A DNA stretch of 64,000 bases from Gammaproteobacteria bacterium (GTDB taxonomy: Bacteria; Pseudomonadota; Gammaproteobacteria; JABABF01; JAHRAO01). Positions within the stretch are counted from its first letter, which is position 1, and each line of letters opens with the position of its first letter. Location of the stretch: the NCBI GenBank assembly GCA_020027215.1, contig JAHRAO010000006.1:1-64000 (forward strand), written 5' to 3'. A model generated the notes under the pieces. The model was not told the DNA's origin and made no database searches. It worked only from the letters and a program-made list of their open reading frames with translations. Below are positions 16,793 through 27,900 of this stretch, piece by piece. The position numbers and the translations under genes were made by a program.

Positions 16793-18640
16793 CTACTCCA
16801 CCGTCACGGACTTGGCGAGGTTGCGCGGTTGATCGATGTCTGTGCCTTTGAGGACGGCGACGTGATAGGCAAGGAGTTGTAAGGGGATGGTATAGAGAAT
16901 AGGTAATAGGATTTCATGAGTGGTCGGTAATACCAATTCACAAATATTATCGCCACTTATCTTGCTTTTGCGGTCGCTAAAGATGTATAGGTGACCACCA
17001 CGTGCCATGATTTCGCGCAGGTTGGATCGCATTTTGTCGCGCAAACGATTATTGGGCATTAAGGCAATAACCGGCATAGTAGGTTCTACTAATGCTAAAG
17101 GTCCGTGCTTTAGTTCACCAGCGGGAAAGGCTTCGGCATGGATGTAAGAGATTTCTTTCATTTTCAGTGCGCCTTCCAATGCAATCGGGTAATACATTCC
17201 TCTACCGACAAATAAAGCGTTATTCGTATCACGCAAGCCATGTGCCATATTTTGTATGGTTTCATCTAATTGCAGGATGCGCTCTAATAATTGTGGTAGG
17301 CGTTGCAAATCTTTAATCAGTGCCCTTTCCTTTTTGGCGGGAAAATGTTGGTTTCTTACCAGATTAACGACCAATAGCAAAAGAACAATCAATTGCGAGG
17401 TGAATGCCTTGGTGGAAGCAACCCCAAATTCAGGTCCAGCATTCGTCAATAAAAGAATATCGGCTTCGCGCGCCATAGAACTTTCGGCAACATTACATAC
17501 GACTATGCGCGATAAGTAATCTTTTTTCTTGCTATCTCGCAAACAGGCAAGGGTATCGGCTGTTTCCCCCGATTGCGAAACGAGAAGCAATAAGGTGCCT
17601 TCTTGTAATGAATAAGGGCGATAACGATATTCGCTGGCGATTTCCACCGTGCACGGATAATCACTCAATTCTTCTAACCAGTGGCGCGCAACTAACCCCG
17701 CATGATAGCTCGTGCCACAGGACACAATATGGATATGGCGCACCTGCTCTAATAAATCATTTAATGCGTTGTCTGGAGTCGGTAGGGATAATTGCCGATC
17801 GCTGATACGTTTTTGTAGGGTGGCTCTAATCGCCGAGGGCTGTTCAAAGATTTCTTTTACCATATAGTGACGAAAATTACCTTTTCCGCTCGCTCCGTCA
17901 TCCGTAGAAATATGCACGACTGGGCGTTGTAAATCCTGTTCATGCGGGTTAGTAATGGTATAAGCATCGCCTTTAATATGAATGACATCGTCTTCCTCTA
18001 AATAGGTAAAGCGATCGGTTACTTGACGCAGTGCTTGCACATCCGAAGCCAAGTACAGTTCGTTGATGCCATTGCCTAACACTAGCGGGCTCCCTTTGCG
18101 CACGCCGATAATTTGACGGGGATGCTTTGTGCTAATGACCACAAAGGCATAGGCGCCTTTCAGACGCTCAATACATTGATTGACCGCGGTGAATAAATTG
18201 GTATCTGTGCCGCTTTCGCTTTGCTGCCGAAGGTAATAATGAATAAGGTGACCGATCACTTCGCTATCTGTATCCGAAGCAAATTGATAGTGTGCTGCGA
18301 TTAATTCCTTACGCAACACAGCATCATTTTCAATAATGCCGTTATGCACGACCGATATACTATCGTTACTGTGGTGTGGATGGGCGTTCTCTGTGGTGAC
18401 TGCGCCGTGGGTTGCCCAACGCGTGTGGGCAATACCGATTTGACCTGTTAAGGTCTTCTTTTCCAACGCACGCTCTAAATTCGCCACCTTGCCTGTGCGT
18501 TTAATGCACCGCAGCCGTTGACGGGCAGTGAGCACCGCCAATCCCGCTGAATCGTAACCGCGATATTCCAAGCGGTATAAGCCTGCAAGTAAAATATCGG
18601 TTACATTTCGTTCGGCAAGGACTGCAATAATACCGCACAT
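16793..18640 (-). CDS. glmS: Glutamine-fructose-6-phosphate aminotransferase
   Basis: Makes glucosamine-6-phosphate from fructose-6-phosphate and glutamine, the first step to UDP-GlcNAc for peptidoglycan and LPS. The start is set at the ATG giving MCGIIAVLAERN, because the Cys after the initiator Met is the amidotransferase nucleophile; an in-frame start three codons upstream is unlikely. Visible are YRGYDSAGLAV, AHTRWATHG, two SIS domains with SCGTSYHAG and SQSGETADTL, and the C-terminal DQPRNLAKSVTVE. Length is 615 residues, usual for the family. It lies 20 bp after glmU in one operon. Its 3' end is the attTn7-type position, and the accessory island follows. Confidence 0.97.
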   Translation of the reverse strand: MCGIIAVLAERNVTDILLAGLYRLEYRGYDSAGLAVLTARQRLRCIKRTGKVANLERALEKKTLTGQIGIAHTRWATHGAVTTENAHPHHSNDSISVVHNGIIENDAVLRKELIAAHYQFASDTDSEVIGHLIHYYLRQQSESGTDTNLFTAVNQCIERLKGAYAFVVISTKHPRQIIGVRKGSPLVLGNGINELYLASDVQALRQVTDRFTYLEEDDVIHIKGDAYTITNPHEQDLQRPVVHISTDDGASGKGNFRHYMVKEIFEQPSAIRATLQKRISDRQLSLPTPDNALNDLLEQVRHIHIVSCGTSYHAGLVARHWLEELSDYPCTVEIASEYRYRPYSLQEGTLLLLVSQSGETADTLACLRDSKKKDYLSRIVVCNVAESSMAREADILLLTNAGPEFGVASTKAFTSQLIVLLLLVVNLVRNQHFPAKKERALIKDLQRLPQLLERILQLDETIQNMAHGLRDTNNALFVGRGMYYPIALEGALKMKEISYIHAEAFPAGELKHGPLALVEPTMPVIALMPNNRLRDKMRSNLREIMARGGHLYIFSDRKSKISGDNICELVLPTTHEILLPILYTIPLQLLAYHVAVLKGTDIDQPRNLAKSVTVE

Positions 18641-18659
18641 GTCAATCAATCACTCATGG

Positions 18660-20042
18660 TTATTTGGGGGGCCTGTTTTTTTTCTTGTGCCAACCAGCGA
18701 TGTTATGCTGGGCTGCCCGTCCTAAACCCAAAGCATCTGCAGGGACATCTTTTGTAATAGTACACCCCGCACCAATAGTTGAGTGTTTGCCAATTTTAAG
18801 GGGGGCAACTAATGAACAATTTGAACCGACAAAGACTTTTTCTTCAATGATGGTCGGGTTTTTATTGATCCCATCGTAATTGCAAGTAATAGTCCCTGCT
18901 CCGATATTAACACCTTGTCCGACTTGTGCGTCTCCAACATAGCTCAGGTGGTTAATCTTACTGCCGGTTTGGATAGATGATTTTTTTGTCTCCACAAAAT
19001 TGCCGATACGCACTTCTCGCGCAAGTTCTGTGCCCGGTCGTAAGCGGGCAAATGGACCTATGGTGCATTCTTCGCCCACAACACTATCTTCAATAATGGA
19101 ATTGGCATGAATGGTGCTTTTATCAGCAATTTGTGTCGGGCAGGTGTCGCCAATGAGCAGGCAATTCGGTGCAATGTATACTCCATCCCCTAAGTGTACA
19201 TCCCCTTTAATAACCACATTGATATCAATAAAAACATCGCGACCAAAAGTCAAATTGCCGCGCAGGTCAAAACGGTGGGCGTCGGCTAGTTTTAATCCGC
19301 GCTCCATGAATTGATGCGCCATATTGTGCTGCCATTGTCGTTCTATCGCTACTAATTGTCCACGATGATTGACCCCCATGGCTTCATACGCATCTTGTGT
19401 TTGAATGCCGACAATGGCAGTATTCTGCGCATGTGCTTGGGCAATGATATCGGTGAGATAATATTCTTTTTGCTGATTGTGGTTGGTCAACGCCTGCGTC
19501 CATTTGCGTAAAGAGGCGGTAGAAGCGGCGAGTAAACCGGTATTAATTTCTTTTTCCGCCAATTGTGCGGGCGTGGCATCTGCGTGCTCAACAATCCCGC
19601 AAATCGCACCATCCTTATTGCGCATAATCCGTCCATATCCATCTGGGCACTCTACAATTGCAGTCAGTACTGCCAATTGATCATTCTTGGCGCCTGCCGC
19701 AAGGCAATGCAAGGTTTCGGTGCGCACCAATGGGACATCACCGTAGAGCACCATAAGGGTTTTATGATGATCGGGGAGTAATGGTAATACTTGGGCTACC
19801 GCATGCCCTGTTCCGAGTTGTTCGGTTTGTTGCACCCAATGCACCGCGTAATCGGCAAAGGCTGAACGAATGGTGTCTCCTTGATGACCGATCACCGCAT
19901 ACACATGCGGAGAAATGGCAAATGCGCTATCCAAGACATGTGCCAACATGGGTTTATTCCCTATAGTATGGAGCACTTTGGGCGTTGCCGAATGCATGCG
20001 GTTGGATTGTCCCGCAGCTAAGACAATAATTGCCAAACTCAT
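18660..20042 (-). CDS. glmU: Bifunctional UDP-GlcNAc pyrophosphorylase / GlcN-1-P acetyltransferase
   Basis: Makes UDP-GlcNAc in the cytoplasm in two steps. The N-terminal uridyltransferase half has LAAGQSNRMHSATPKVLH, LYGDVPLV and EINTGLLA; the C-terminal half is a left-handed beta-helix of hexapeptide repeats, with RPGTELA, KKSSIQTGSKINHLSYVGDA and ITCNYDG typical of the acetyltransferase site. Total about 460 residues. ATG 20042 (MSLAIIVLAAG) is preferred over the TTG two codons upstream by family alignment. No strong ribosome site is seen. It is transcribed with glmS and divergently from pyrE. Confidence 0.97.
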   Translation of the reverse strand: MSLAIIVLAAGQSNRMHSATPKVLHTIGNKPMLAHVLDSAFAISPHVYAVIGHQGDTIRSAFADYAVHWVQQTEQLGTGHAVAQVLPLLPDHHKTLMVLYGDVPLVRTETLHCLAAGAKNDQLAVLTAIVECPDGYGRIMRNKDGAICGIVEHADATPAQLAEKEINTGLLAASTASLRKWTQALTNHNQQKEYYLTDIIAQAHAQNTAIVGIQTQDAYEAMGVNHRGQLVAIERQWQHNMAHQFMERGLKLADAHRFDLRGNLTFGRDVFIDINVVIKGDVHLGDGVYIAPNCLLIGDTCPTQIADKSTIHANSIIEDSVVGEECTIGPFARLRPGTELAREVRIGNFVETKKSSIQTGSKINHLSYVGDAQVGQGVNIGAGTITCNYDGINKNPTIIEEKVFVGSNCSLVAPLKIGKHSTIGAGCTITKDVPADALGLGRAAQHNIAGWHKKKNRPPK

Positions 20043-20267
20043 AACCAATAAGGATGAGGGGAATACAATGCCTGTGCAGTGTCTGACAGGATTATTGACC
20101 AGCGAGGCGATACGGAATAAATCATGTGCTTATTATGCCATTCATTGAGTGCGGTGAATAGAGAAACTATATTACTTACGTGCGCAGATCAATAAAACAC
20201 AGTAACAAAATGGAGGCGATGCGGCAATTCCCTTGCGCACATATAAATTTGCTACAATAAAATCCCT

Positions 20268-20864
20268 ATGCGTGTTGAAGAAAATTTTTTAGCACTCATT
20301 CAGCAATACGAGGTTCTCCGCTGGGGTGAGTTTACGCTCAAATCTGGGCAACAGAGCACTTACTTTTTTGATATGGGTGCTTTCGTCACCAATCATGCCC
20401 TCGCACAGGTTGGACAATGTTTTGCCCAAATGATTGTGGAACGGCAATTAAAGTTTGATGTGCTGTTCGGTCCAGCCTATAAAGGCATTATATTAGCGAG
20501 TGCGACAGCCACCGCATTAGCCCAACAATACGGGGTGGATTGTGAATGGGCGTGTAACCGCAAAGAAACCAAGACGCATGGCGAAAAAGGAACAACTATT
20601 GGTGCCGATTTGACTGGAAAGCGGGTATTGGTAATAGACGATGTTTTCACCCAAGGAACCGCGTGGCGTGAATCCTCTACAATCATTGCGCACAACGAAG
20701 GAAAAGTCATCGGATTGATAGTGGGCTTAGATAGGCAAGAAAAAGGGAGTCGCGACAAGTGTCCCGACACCTTCGTTACCTTGACCACCCTACACGCCGC
20801 AGTGCAATACCTCCAGCAGTCTAGGAACAGTATTGCTCATAAATTTACCGGCAACTCAATATGA
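20268..20864 (+). CDS. pyrE: Orotate phosphoribosyltransferase
   Basis: Converts orotate and PRPP to OMP in pyrimidine synthesis. The 198-residue protein has FTLKSGQQSTYFFDMGAF near the start, GPAYKGI, RKETKTHGEKG (flexible catalytic loop) and the PRPP-binding VLVIDDVFTQGTA. The gene is monocistronic. A -10-like TACAAT (20253-20258) ends only 9 nt before the ATG and there is no ribosome site, so the mRNA may be nearly leaderless. Its 3' end overlaps the convergent ftsX gene by 28 bp. Confidence 0.96.
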   Translation: MRVEENFLALIQQYEVLRWGEFTLKSGQQSTYFFDMGAFVTNHALAQVGQCFAQMIVERQLKFDVLFGPAYKGIILASATATALAQQYGVDCEWACNRKETKTHGEKGTTIGADLTGKRVLVIDDVFTQGTAWRESSTIIAHNEGKVIGLIVGLDRQEKGSRDKCPDTFVTLTTLHAAVQYLQQSRNSIAHKFTGNSI

Positions 20865-21814
20865 TGGCGTAGATAACGCACCACCGCGATCCAAGATCCG
20901 ACAACTCCCAACAGTGCCGTGCCAAACATCAATTGCAGTCCAAGCAGTGGTGTAATAGTCGCCAGATTATAGGTATGCCCATACAATGCCAATAAATTGT
21001 GTAGCGATGCGCTGATCCAATCTAAAATCAATTTAGCGAATATCCACGCAATACCGCCACCAATAAAACCATACCAAAAACCCGTATAGATAAAGGGTCT
21101 GCGAATAAACGCTCTGCTTGCACCAAATAAATGAATAATTTCTATTTCATCTCGGCGGTTACTAATAATCCAGTGCACCATACTACTAATCACCAACACC
21201 ACTGCTGCTAAAAGTAACAGTGCAATTAAAGTGCCAATGCGCTCAATCAGCATCACTAATTGCTGGAAGCGTTGGAGCCATTCTATGTCTAGCTGCACTT
21301 GCGCTACTTCTTTCAGCGCCAATAGTTTATTTTTGAGTGCGGCGAGCTGTTGATGAGTGGCGGCGTCAGCCGTCGGTTCAATTTCAATGACTTCAGGCAA
21401 CGGATTATACGATAAGGTTTCTATCATATCGGCGAGCCCAGATTGTGCCTTAAACTCCGCTAACGCTTGTTCGGCATCGATGTATTTCACTGTTTTGACT
21501 TCCGGCAATTGCTGTAAATGATGCGCTAAATTTTTGCCATTGCTCTGAGGATGGAGGAATAAAGAGAGGGTGATCGGCTCTCGCCAATAGTGTTCGTTGC
21601 TTTGTAAGGCATCCGTGCAGATATAAAAAATAGTCGGCATCACTATGGCGATAGCAATTAAAAGACAGGTGACCACACTATTGACTGGGGTGCGCACAAT
21701 GCGCAGCAAACTATCGTAACACTGCGTATAGTGATGTCTTATCCACGCGCGTATTCTATCGCCGAAATTTCGGCGCCGACGTTTACGATGAGATGGGTGT
21801 TGGGGGGCTTTCAT
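20837..21814 (-). CDS. ftsX: Cell division protein FtsX
   Basis: Integral membrane partner of the FtsE ATPase at the septum; FtsEX controls cell-wall hydrolases. It has 325 residues: a basic cytosolic N-terminus (about 50 residues), a first membrane helix, an extracytoplasmic domain (about 75-195) with YIDAEQALAEFKAQSGL, and three more helices. SNRRDEIEIIHLFGASRAFI is the conserved coupling segment. Its start overlaps the ftsE stop by 4 bp (ATGA). The last 28 bp overlap pyrE on the other strand. Confidence 0.95.
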   Translation of the reverse strand: MKAPQHPSHRKRRRRNFGDRIRAWIRHHYTQCYDSLLRIVRTPVNSVVTCLLIAIAIVMPTIFYICTDALQSNEHYWREPITLSLFLHPQSNGKNLAHHLQQLPEVKTVKYIDAEQALAEFKAQSGLADMIETLSYNPLPEVIEIEPTADAATHQQLAALKNKLLALKEVAQVQLDIEWLQRFQQLVMLIERIGTLIALLLLAAVVLVISSMVHWIISNRRDEIEIIHLFGASRAFIRRPFIYTGFWYGFIGGGIAWIFAKLILDWISASLHNLLALYGHTYNLATITPLLGLQLMFGTALLGVVGSWIAVVRYLRHHIELPVNL

Positions 21815-22476
21815 CGTAAAGTATCACCGGTTAAGCGACCATTTTTTAAGGTGATGACCCTATGTTGCATTTTTTGTACCAAAGATAAATCATGGCTCAC
21901 AATAAGAATAGTCGTTCCGCTATCGTGTAGGTGGGCAAATAAATTCATAATGCTGTCCGAAAGATCAGGATCTAAATTACCGGTCGGTTCATCTGCGATG
22001 AGCAGTAAAGGATTATTGACAATAGCGCGGGCTATACCGACGCGTTGTTGTTCTCCCGCGGATAATTTCATGGGGTTGCGGGTCGCATAATCATCCAATG
22101 CCACACGCTCTAAAACTGCTTCGACACGGCGAGCAATCTGGGTTTGCGGGTAGCCAGCGATGATTAAAGGCAAGGCGATATTATCGTAGACATTACGGTC
22201 AAAAAGCAACTGATTATTTTGAAAAACCGTCCCAATATTTCTGCGGTAATAACAAGCCCGTTTACTGGTGACGGTGCGTAGATTGCGACCGTGCATCCAA
22301 ATTTGCCCTCGGGTGGCGCGCTCGCTTAATAAAATAAGTTTCAGAATAGTGCTTTTGCCCGCACCCGAATGCCCGGTCAAAAAAACCATCTCATTCTTTT
22401 CAATCGTAAAATTGATATCGTATAATGCTTGGTATCCGTTGGCAAAACGCATAGACACATCATTAAAACGAATCAT
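21811..22476 (-). CDS. ftsE: Cell division ATP-binding protein FtsE
   Basis: ABC-type ATPase that works with FtsX. The Walker A is GHSGAGKST, the signature is LSAGEQQRVGIARAI, the Walker B is LLIADEPTGNLD, and the switch His sits in IVSHD. The Q-loop falls in FQNNQLLFDRNVYDN. ATG 22476 (MIRFNDVSM) is preferred by family alignment; ATG 22482 and TTG 22488 are possible. It is the first gene of ftsE-ftsX and divergent from alr, with a 134 bp AT-rich gap. Confidence 0.96.
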   Translation of the reverse strand: MIRFNDVSMRFANGYQALYDINFTIEKNEMVFLTGHSGAGKSTILKLILLSERATRGQIWMHGRNLRTVTSKRACYYRRNIGTVFQNNQLLFDRNVYDNIALPLIIAGYPQTQIARRVEAVLERVALDDYATRNPMKLSAGEQQRVGIARAIVNNPLLLIADEPTGNLDPDLSDSIMNLFAHLHDSGTTILIVSHDLSLVQKMQHRVITLKNGRLTGDTLR

Positions 22477-22610
22477 TTCCATAATCAATACAGGAAAAAG
22501 AAAAGCGAGCGGATCCTATACTGACGATATAAAATATTGATACGCATAATGAATATTATTATCCGTGCAGACTGTATCACTTCATCAACATCTTGCAAGA
22601 TTAGGTAATC

Positions 22611-23711
22611 ATGGACGTTAGTTTATCATTGTCAAGGTTCGCATGGGCGATAATTGATTTGCCCGCTTTAGCGCACAATGTCAGCATTGCTCAGCGCCTT
22701 GCGGGAGGGAAGAAAATTCTTGCTGTGATCAAAGCTAATGCTTATGGACATGGAATGGTTGAGGTCGGTCAATACCTACAACCACTCGTCAATGGTCTCG
22801 TAGTGGCACGATTGGATGAAGCGGTTGAATTACGGGAAGCCGGCATCACAGCCGATCTCCTCATTCTTTGTCCGCCCATCCAGCGCGAGACTATTCAATG
22901 GGCCGAGGCACACCACTGTGATTTAGTCGTGCACCATCACGATGATGTCGCACAACTGGTCAACAATCCACCGCAACAACCGCTACGAATATGGCTCAAA
23001 ATGGATAGTGGGATGCATAGATTAGGACTATCTCCAGCAGAGTTAGTTGCGGCGCACAATCAACTGTCACAACTCCAATATATTCGCGACATCATACATT
23101 GCACTCATTTAGCGCAAGCCGATCAACCGCAATCAGATTTCACGCAAAAGCAAATTGATGATTTCATCCATGCGTCAAGCCCTTTTCGTGTTGAGCGCAG
23201 TATCGCGAATTCGGGAGGTTTATTCCACTACCCGACAAGCATTGCCGACTGGAATCGCCCCGGCATTATGTTGTATGGGGCAACACCCGCTAATAACGTT
23301 GCTTCTGCACAGCAACACGGATTACAAGTCGTGATGACGCTGCAAGCCACTTTAGTGGCGACACGCTCTATTGCAAGTGGAGAGTCCGTTGGCTACGGGG
23401 CAACATGGCGGGCGACTCGTCCCAGCCGCATCGGCACCATAGCCATCGGCTATGGCGATGGCTATCCACGCTACGGATCCCAACAGTCGCAGGTGAAGTT
23501 GGGCGATCATTTAGTCCCCATCGTGGGGAAAGTATCAATGGATAGTTTAACCGTTGACCTCACCGACTATCCGGATGTCGCCATAGGTGATGTTGCCACA
23601 TTATGGGGGCAAGGGCTGCCTATTAACACGGTTGCCCGTCATGCCGATACCATTGCTTACACCCTCATGACTGGAATACAAAAACGAGTACGCAAACAAT
23701 ACCTGCACTAA
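22611..23711 (+). CDS. alr: Alanine racemase
   Basis: PLP enzyme making D-alanine for peptidoglycan. The 366-residue protein has the PLP lysine in VIKANAYGHGMVEVG, KMDSGMHRLG, a conserved NSGG, RPGIMLYGATP, and the second catalytic Tyr region in ESVGYGATW, followed by IAIGYGDGYPR and GKVSMDSLTVD. Length and motifs are complete. It stands alone between ftsE and the efflux operon. Confidence 0.96.
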   Translation: MDVSLSLSRFAWAIIDLPALAHNVSIAQRLAGGKKILAVIKANAYGHGMVEVGQYLQPLVNGLVVARLDEAVELREAGITADLLILCPPIQRETIQWAEAHHCDLVVHHHDDVAQLVNNPPQQPLRIWLKMDSGMHRLGLSPAELVAAHNQLSQLQYIRDIIHCTHLAQADQPQSDFTQKQIDDFIHASSPFRVERSIANSGGLFHYPTSIADWNRPGIMLYGATPANNVASAQQHGLQVVMTLQATLVATRSIASGESVGYGATWRATRPSRIGTIAIGYGDGYPRYGSQQSQVKLGDHLVPIVGKVSMDSLTVDLTDYPDVAIGDVATLWGQGLPINTVARHADTIAYTLMTGIQKRVRKQYLH

Positions 23712-23741
23712 CCCGCATGAGATGCACTGCGACCATCTAAT

Positions 23742-23769
23742 TTGTTTGCAAATCTATACAAGGTATAAT
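23742..23769 (+). promoter_or_regulatory. Sigma-70 type promoter of the efflux operon
   Basis: TTGTTT (23742-23747), a 16 bp spacer and a perfect TATAAT (23764-23769). The ATG of the adaptor gene begins at 23777, so transcription should start at or next to the start codon. No ribosome site fits between them, which suggests a leaderless mRNA. Confidence 0.55.
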
Positions 23770-23776
23770 AACCACT

Positions 23777-24961
23777 ATGTTCAAAAAATTGACCCTCAAG
23801 ATCAGGCACAATGCTATCGCCCTCTCCATTCTGCTTGTCGGGTTTGTTTTACTTATATTTTTATCGTATGGTAAACCCGCTCCGCAAAAAAAGCCCCTCC
23901 CTCCTCCTTTAGCCGTTACAGCGCAGGTGGTAGAAGTCACGCCACAAAAACGATCACTTAATGTCTATACACAAGGAACGGTGAACCCCCGCCGCGCAAT
24001 TGATCTCACCGTACAGGTGGGCGGCGAGGTCGTGCGTGTAGCGGAACAATTTGTTGCAGGGGGATATTTTGCGCAGGGCGAATTTATCTTACAAGTTGAT
24101 CCGGTCAATTATGAAATTGCTTTAGTGCACGCGGAAGCACAATTAACCGCCGCCGAAGAACGTCTAGCGGTCGTCAAAGGAGCAGTGCGCCAAGCACAAC
24201 GTGAATGGCGCGATTTAGGAGATGAAGAAGCAAACGCCCTCTTCCTGCAAAAACCACAACTAAAAAACGCGCAAACGCAAATTAAAGCCGCCAAAGCCAA
24301 TGTTCGCCAAGCACAAATTAACTTACGCCGCACGACTATTCATGCACCATACCCATTGCGCGTGCAACGCATTCATGTTGATTTAGGACAATATCTCCCG
24401 CCCAACACCCGCATTGCACATGTTCATAGTACCGATATTGCCGAAGTCCGCTTACCACTCACCGACCGACAGGTCGCAATGTTGCAGGTACACGATAATG
24501 TGCACAATCAGCGCCTGCGGGCAAATATCAGCGCGGTCATCGCGAATAAAAAATGGCAATGGCCTGCGGCCATTACACGCACCGAGGCGAGTTTAGATGT
24601 GCGCAATCGCGTTATTTATATGGTTGCCGAAGTGAAACAAACCGCGCACAATGATTTTCCACCTCTTACATCTGGGCGATTTGTGCACGCAGAAATTATC
24701 GGACAAGAACAAGACAATATATTGATATTGCCGCGAGACGCATTACGCACTGGCAATATTATTTGGCGAGTCGACCAGAATGAACAATTGGCGGTAGACC
24801 ATGTAGATTTTTTGCAGCTCACCCCAAAAGGCGTAGCAGTGCGCGGCACATATGACCACCCCATTCAAGTCATTACATCACCTTTATCCCTTGCTATGCC
24901 AGGTATGAAAGTGATCGTAACACAACAAACAGCACGTGATATATCTTTAACGGACAAATGA
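23777..24961 (+). CDS. RND efflux periplasmic adaptor (membrane fusion protein)
   Basis: A 394-residue adaptor linking an inner-membrane RND pump to an outer-membrane channel. An N-terminal membrane anchor (about 16-31) is followed by a Pro-rich linker. The lipoyl-like half has QGTVNPRRAIDLTVQVGGEV; a helical hairpin (about 115-180) is rich in Ala, Gln and Lys; the second lipoyl half has TTIHAPYPLRVQRIHVDLGQ; a beta-barrel domain follows. The stop overlaps the RND gene start (ATGA at 24958-24961). No TolC-like gene is nearby. Substrate unknown. Confidence 0.9.
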   Translation: MFKKLTLKIRHNAIALSILLVGFVLLIFLSYGKPAPQKKPLPPPLAVTAQVVEVTPQKRSLNVYTQGTVNPRRAIDLTVQVGGEVVRVAEQFVAGGYFAQGEFILQVDPVNYEIALVHAEAQLTAAEERLAVVKGAVRQAQREWRDLGDEEANALFLQKPQLKNAQTQIKAAKANVRQAQINLRRTTIHAPYPLRVQRIHVDLGQYLPPNTRIAHVHSTDIAEVRLPLTDRQVAMLQVHDNVHNQRLRANISAVIANKKWQWPAAITRTEASLDVRNRVIYMVAEVKQTAHNDFPPLTSGRFVHAEIIGQEQDNILILPRDALRTGNIIWRVDQNEQLAVDHVDFLQLTPKGVAVRGTYDHPIQVITSPLSLAMPGMKVIVTQQTARDISLTDK

Positions 24962-27900
24962 AAGGGATTATTGCTTGGTTTACCCATAACTCCATTGCCG
25001 CTAATCTACTGATGGTGTTGATTATTGTTGGCGGCATCACCACCATTCCGACCATCAATAAAGAATTTTTTCCCGAGCGCAAAATTAACCTTATATCAAT
25101 TAGCATGGTTTACCCTGGCGCAGGGCCCTTTGAAGTCGAGCAACAGATTTGTCGGCGCATTGAAGATGCCATCGACGGGGTTAACGGCATAAAGGAAGTG
25201 CGCTCAACCGCCTATGAAAGTTATGGCGAGACAACTGTTGAAATTAAACTGGATAGCGATTCTTTAAGTGTTTTTAATGAGGTTAAATCACGCGTCGATG
25301 CTATCACCACATTCCCTAACAGTGCAGAAAATTTAGTCATTCGTGAAATTCAATGGTCATCACAAATAATGAGCATAGGGTTAGCGGGCGCTATTGGCGA
25401 AGCCAACCTCAAAGAATTAGGCGAACAAATTCGCGAAGAGCTACTCACCCTCCCGCATGTGCCCAAAGTGAATCTCAACCGTCCGCGCGCTTACGAAATC
25501 GGTATTGAAATATCCGAAGAAGCTTTGCGGCGATATGGATTGCGCTTTGCGGAGGTCGCCGCTGCTATTCGCGGGCAATCTATTGATCTACCGGCGGGGA
25601 AGTTGCTCTCTACCCACGGTGATGTGCATATTCAAGCGCGGGGGCAAGCCTATACCGCTAATCAATTCGGTAATATTGTTTTATTGAGCGACACAGACGG
25701 CACTATTGTGCGTTTACGTGATGTGGCGACTATTATTGATGGTTTCGAAGAATTGGATATAGACGCCCGTTTTAATGGGTTGCCATCTTTAACTGTAGAT
25801 GTTTATTTGACCAACAATCCCAATATATCTGCGGCGAGTGGCGAAGTGCACGAGTATATTGACCAGCTCAATACTCGTTTACCAGAAGGGGTAGTCGCCG
25901 ATGTGTGGTTTGATATGAATCGCCCCTTCCAAGGGCGATTAGAGACATTATTTAATAACGGATTGAGCGGGTTAATATTAGTATTTATTTTGCTCTTACT
26001 GTTTTTACGCCCTAAAGTAGCCGCATGGGTTGCGGTTGGCATATTAGTGGCTTTCTTAGGAGCAATTTGGTTCCTCCCAGTGATGGATTCGAGCTTCAAC
26101 ATCATCTCCTTATTTGCTTTTATTCTCATTTTAGGCATAGTCGTGGATGATGCGATCATAGTTGGCGAATCCATTTATACCCAGCAACAGAAAGATCCGC
26201 CAGGTCCCGCACAAGCGGTTCGTGGAACCATTGCCGTTATTCGCCCAGTATTTTTTGCGGTCGTCTCAACAATTATCGTGTTCAGTGGTTTCTTTTTAAT
26301 GAGTGAAAACTCTCCCGAAGCACTGCAAATCGCAAAAGTAGTGGTCATTGCACTCGCCTTCTCTCTGCTCGAATCATTACTCATTCTCCCGTGCCATTTA
26401 CGACACATGCCCAAAGAAAAGGAAGCAACCGCATCGTGGCACAAAGCACTCCAAAAGGTACGCTTATTCTTTCACAATGGCATGCAATCCGCCATCCAAC
26501 GATATTACATCCCTCTTCTACAATGGTCTATGCACCACAAATGGGTCACCTTTACTTTCTTTACGCTACTGCTCGCTTTACCGATCAGTTACTTTAATGG
26601 CGGGTGGATTGAAAAGAGCTTTTTCCCTCGGGTTCCGGGAAATATTATCGTAGCGACAGTCAAAATGCCTAAAAATAGCCCGTTTAAGGAAGTATCTGCT
26701 GTTGCACAGCATGTAGAAACGCAGTTAGGGCAATTGCGGAAAGAAACACCGTATAAAGGCTATATTAAAAATGTGCTCGCGTTTGCTTACAGCGATACCG
26801 TGCGCATAATCGCGGCACTCAAAGATACATCTGAGATAGTAGATGCCGATGATCGCCCTTTTAGTAATCAACAATTTGCTGAGCGGTGGAAAGAACTTAT
26901 TGGCGATCTTCCCCAAGCCCGAGATTACGAAGTGCGCGCCACTATATTTTCTCCGGGGAAACCCATTGAGTTAGAAGTGCAGGCACCAACCATTGAAATG
27001 CTCAGCGCAGCAAGCGAGGATATCATTGTATGGTTCAAAGGGTTTAATGGTGTGCATAATGTGCGCAGTGATTTAGATGATCCGAAAGCCGAAATAGAGC
27101 TTTCGCTCAAACCTTATGCCGAAACTTTAGGCATAAGTTTAGCCGATGTGAGTCGAGAAGTAAGGCGTGGATTTTACGGTGAAGAAGTGCAGAAAATCCC
27201 TCGTCTGCGGGAAGATGTACGCGTGATGGTGCGTTATCCGCGAAGCACACGCGAAGATATCGGTCATATCTATGATATGCGTATTCGCACCCTTGATGGA
27301 CGCGAGATTCCTTTTGAAGAAGCCGTGGCGATCAATTATCGCGATAGTTATACTGAAATTAAAAGGATTGATCGCAAGCGGGTCACTAAAGTCACCGCAG
27401 AAGTACTCGCCGGTATATCGCCTTATGAGATTACTCAAGCATTTTTTGCGCAACAAAAAAATGATCTCATTGCCCGCTACCCCGGGCTTGATATAAAATT
27501 AGCGGGCGAACAAGAAGAACAGCAAGAATTTCAAGCCCGCTTGCTCAGCATTTCGCTCGCTATTATTATTATTATTTATGCCTTGATGGCGGTGGTCTTT
27601 CATTCTTATTGGCAACCGCTTCTTATCGTTAGTGCGATCCCTTTCGGTTTTTTAGGCGCCATTATTGGGCACATTCTATTCGGACGAGAATTCAGTTTAT
27701 TCTCTATGCTCGGGTTGTTTGCTTGTGCTGGGGTCGTCATCAATGACAATCTCGTTTTAGTTGACCGCATCAATATACTCCGTAAAGAAAACAAAGGACT
27801 ATGGGACGCCATTGTGCAAGGCGGACGCAGTCGTTTTCGCGCCATTGTCCTCACTTCGTTAACGACTTTTGTCGGCTTACTGCCTATCCTCTTTAACCCT

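Noticed and set aside
16793-20042. glmS ribozyme in the glmU-glmS region
   Set aside because: The gap is 20 bp and the ribozyme is found in Gram-positive relatives; nothing like it is present.
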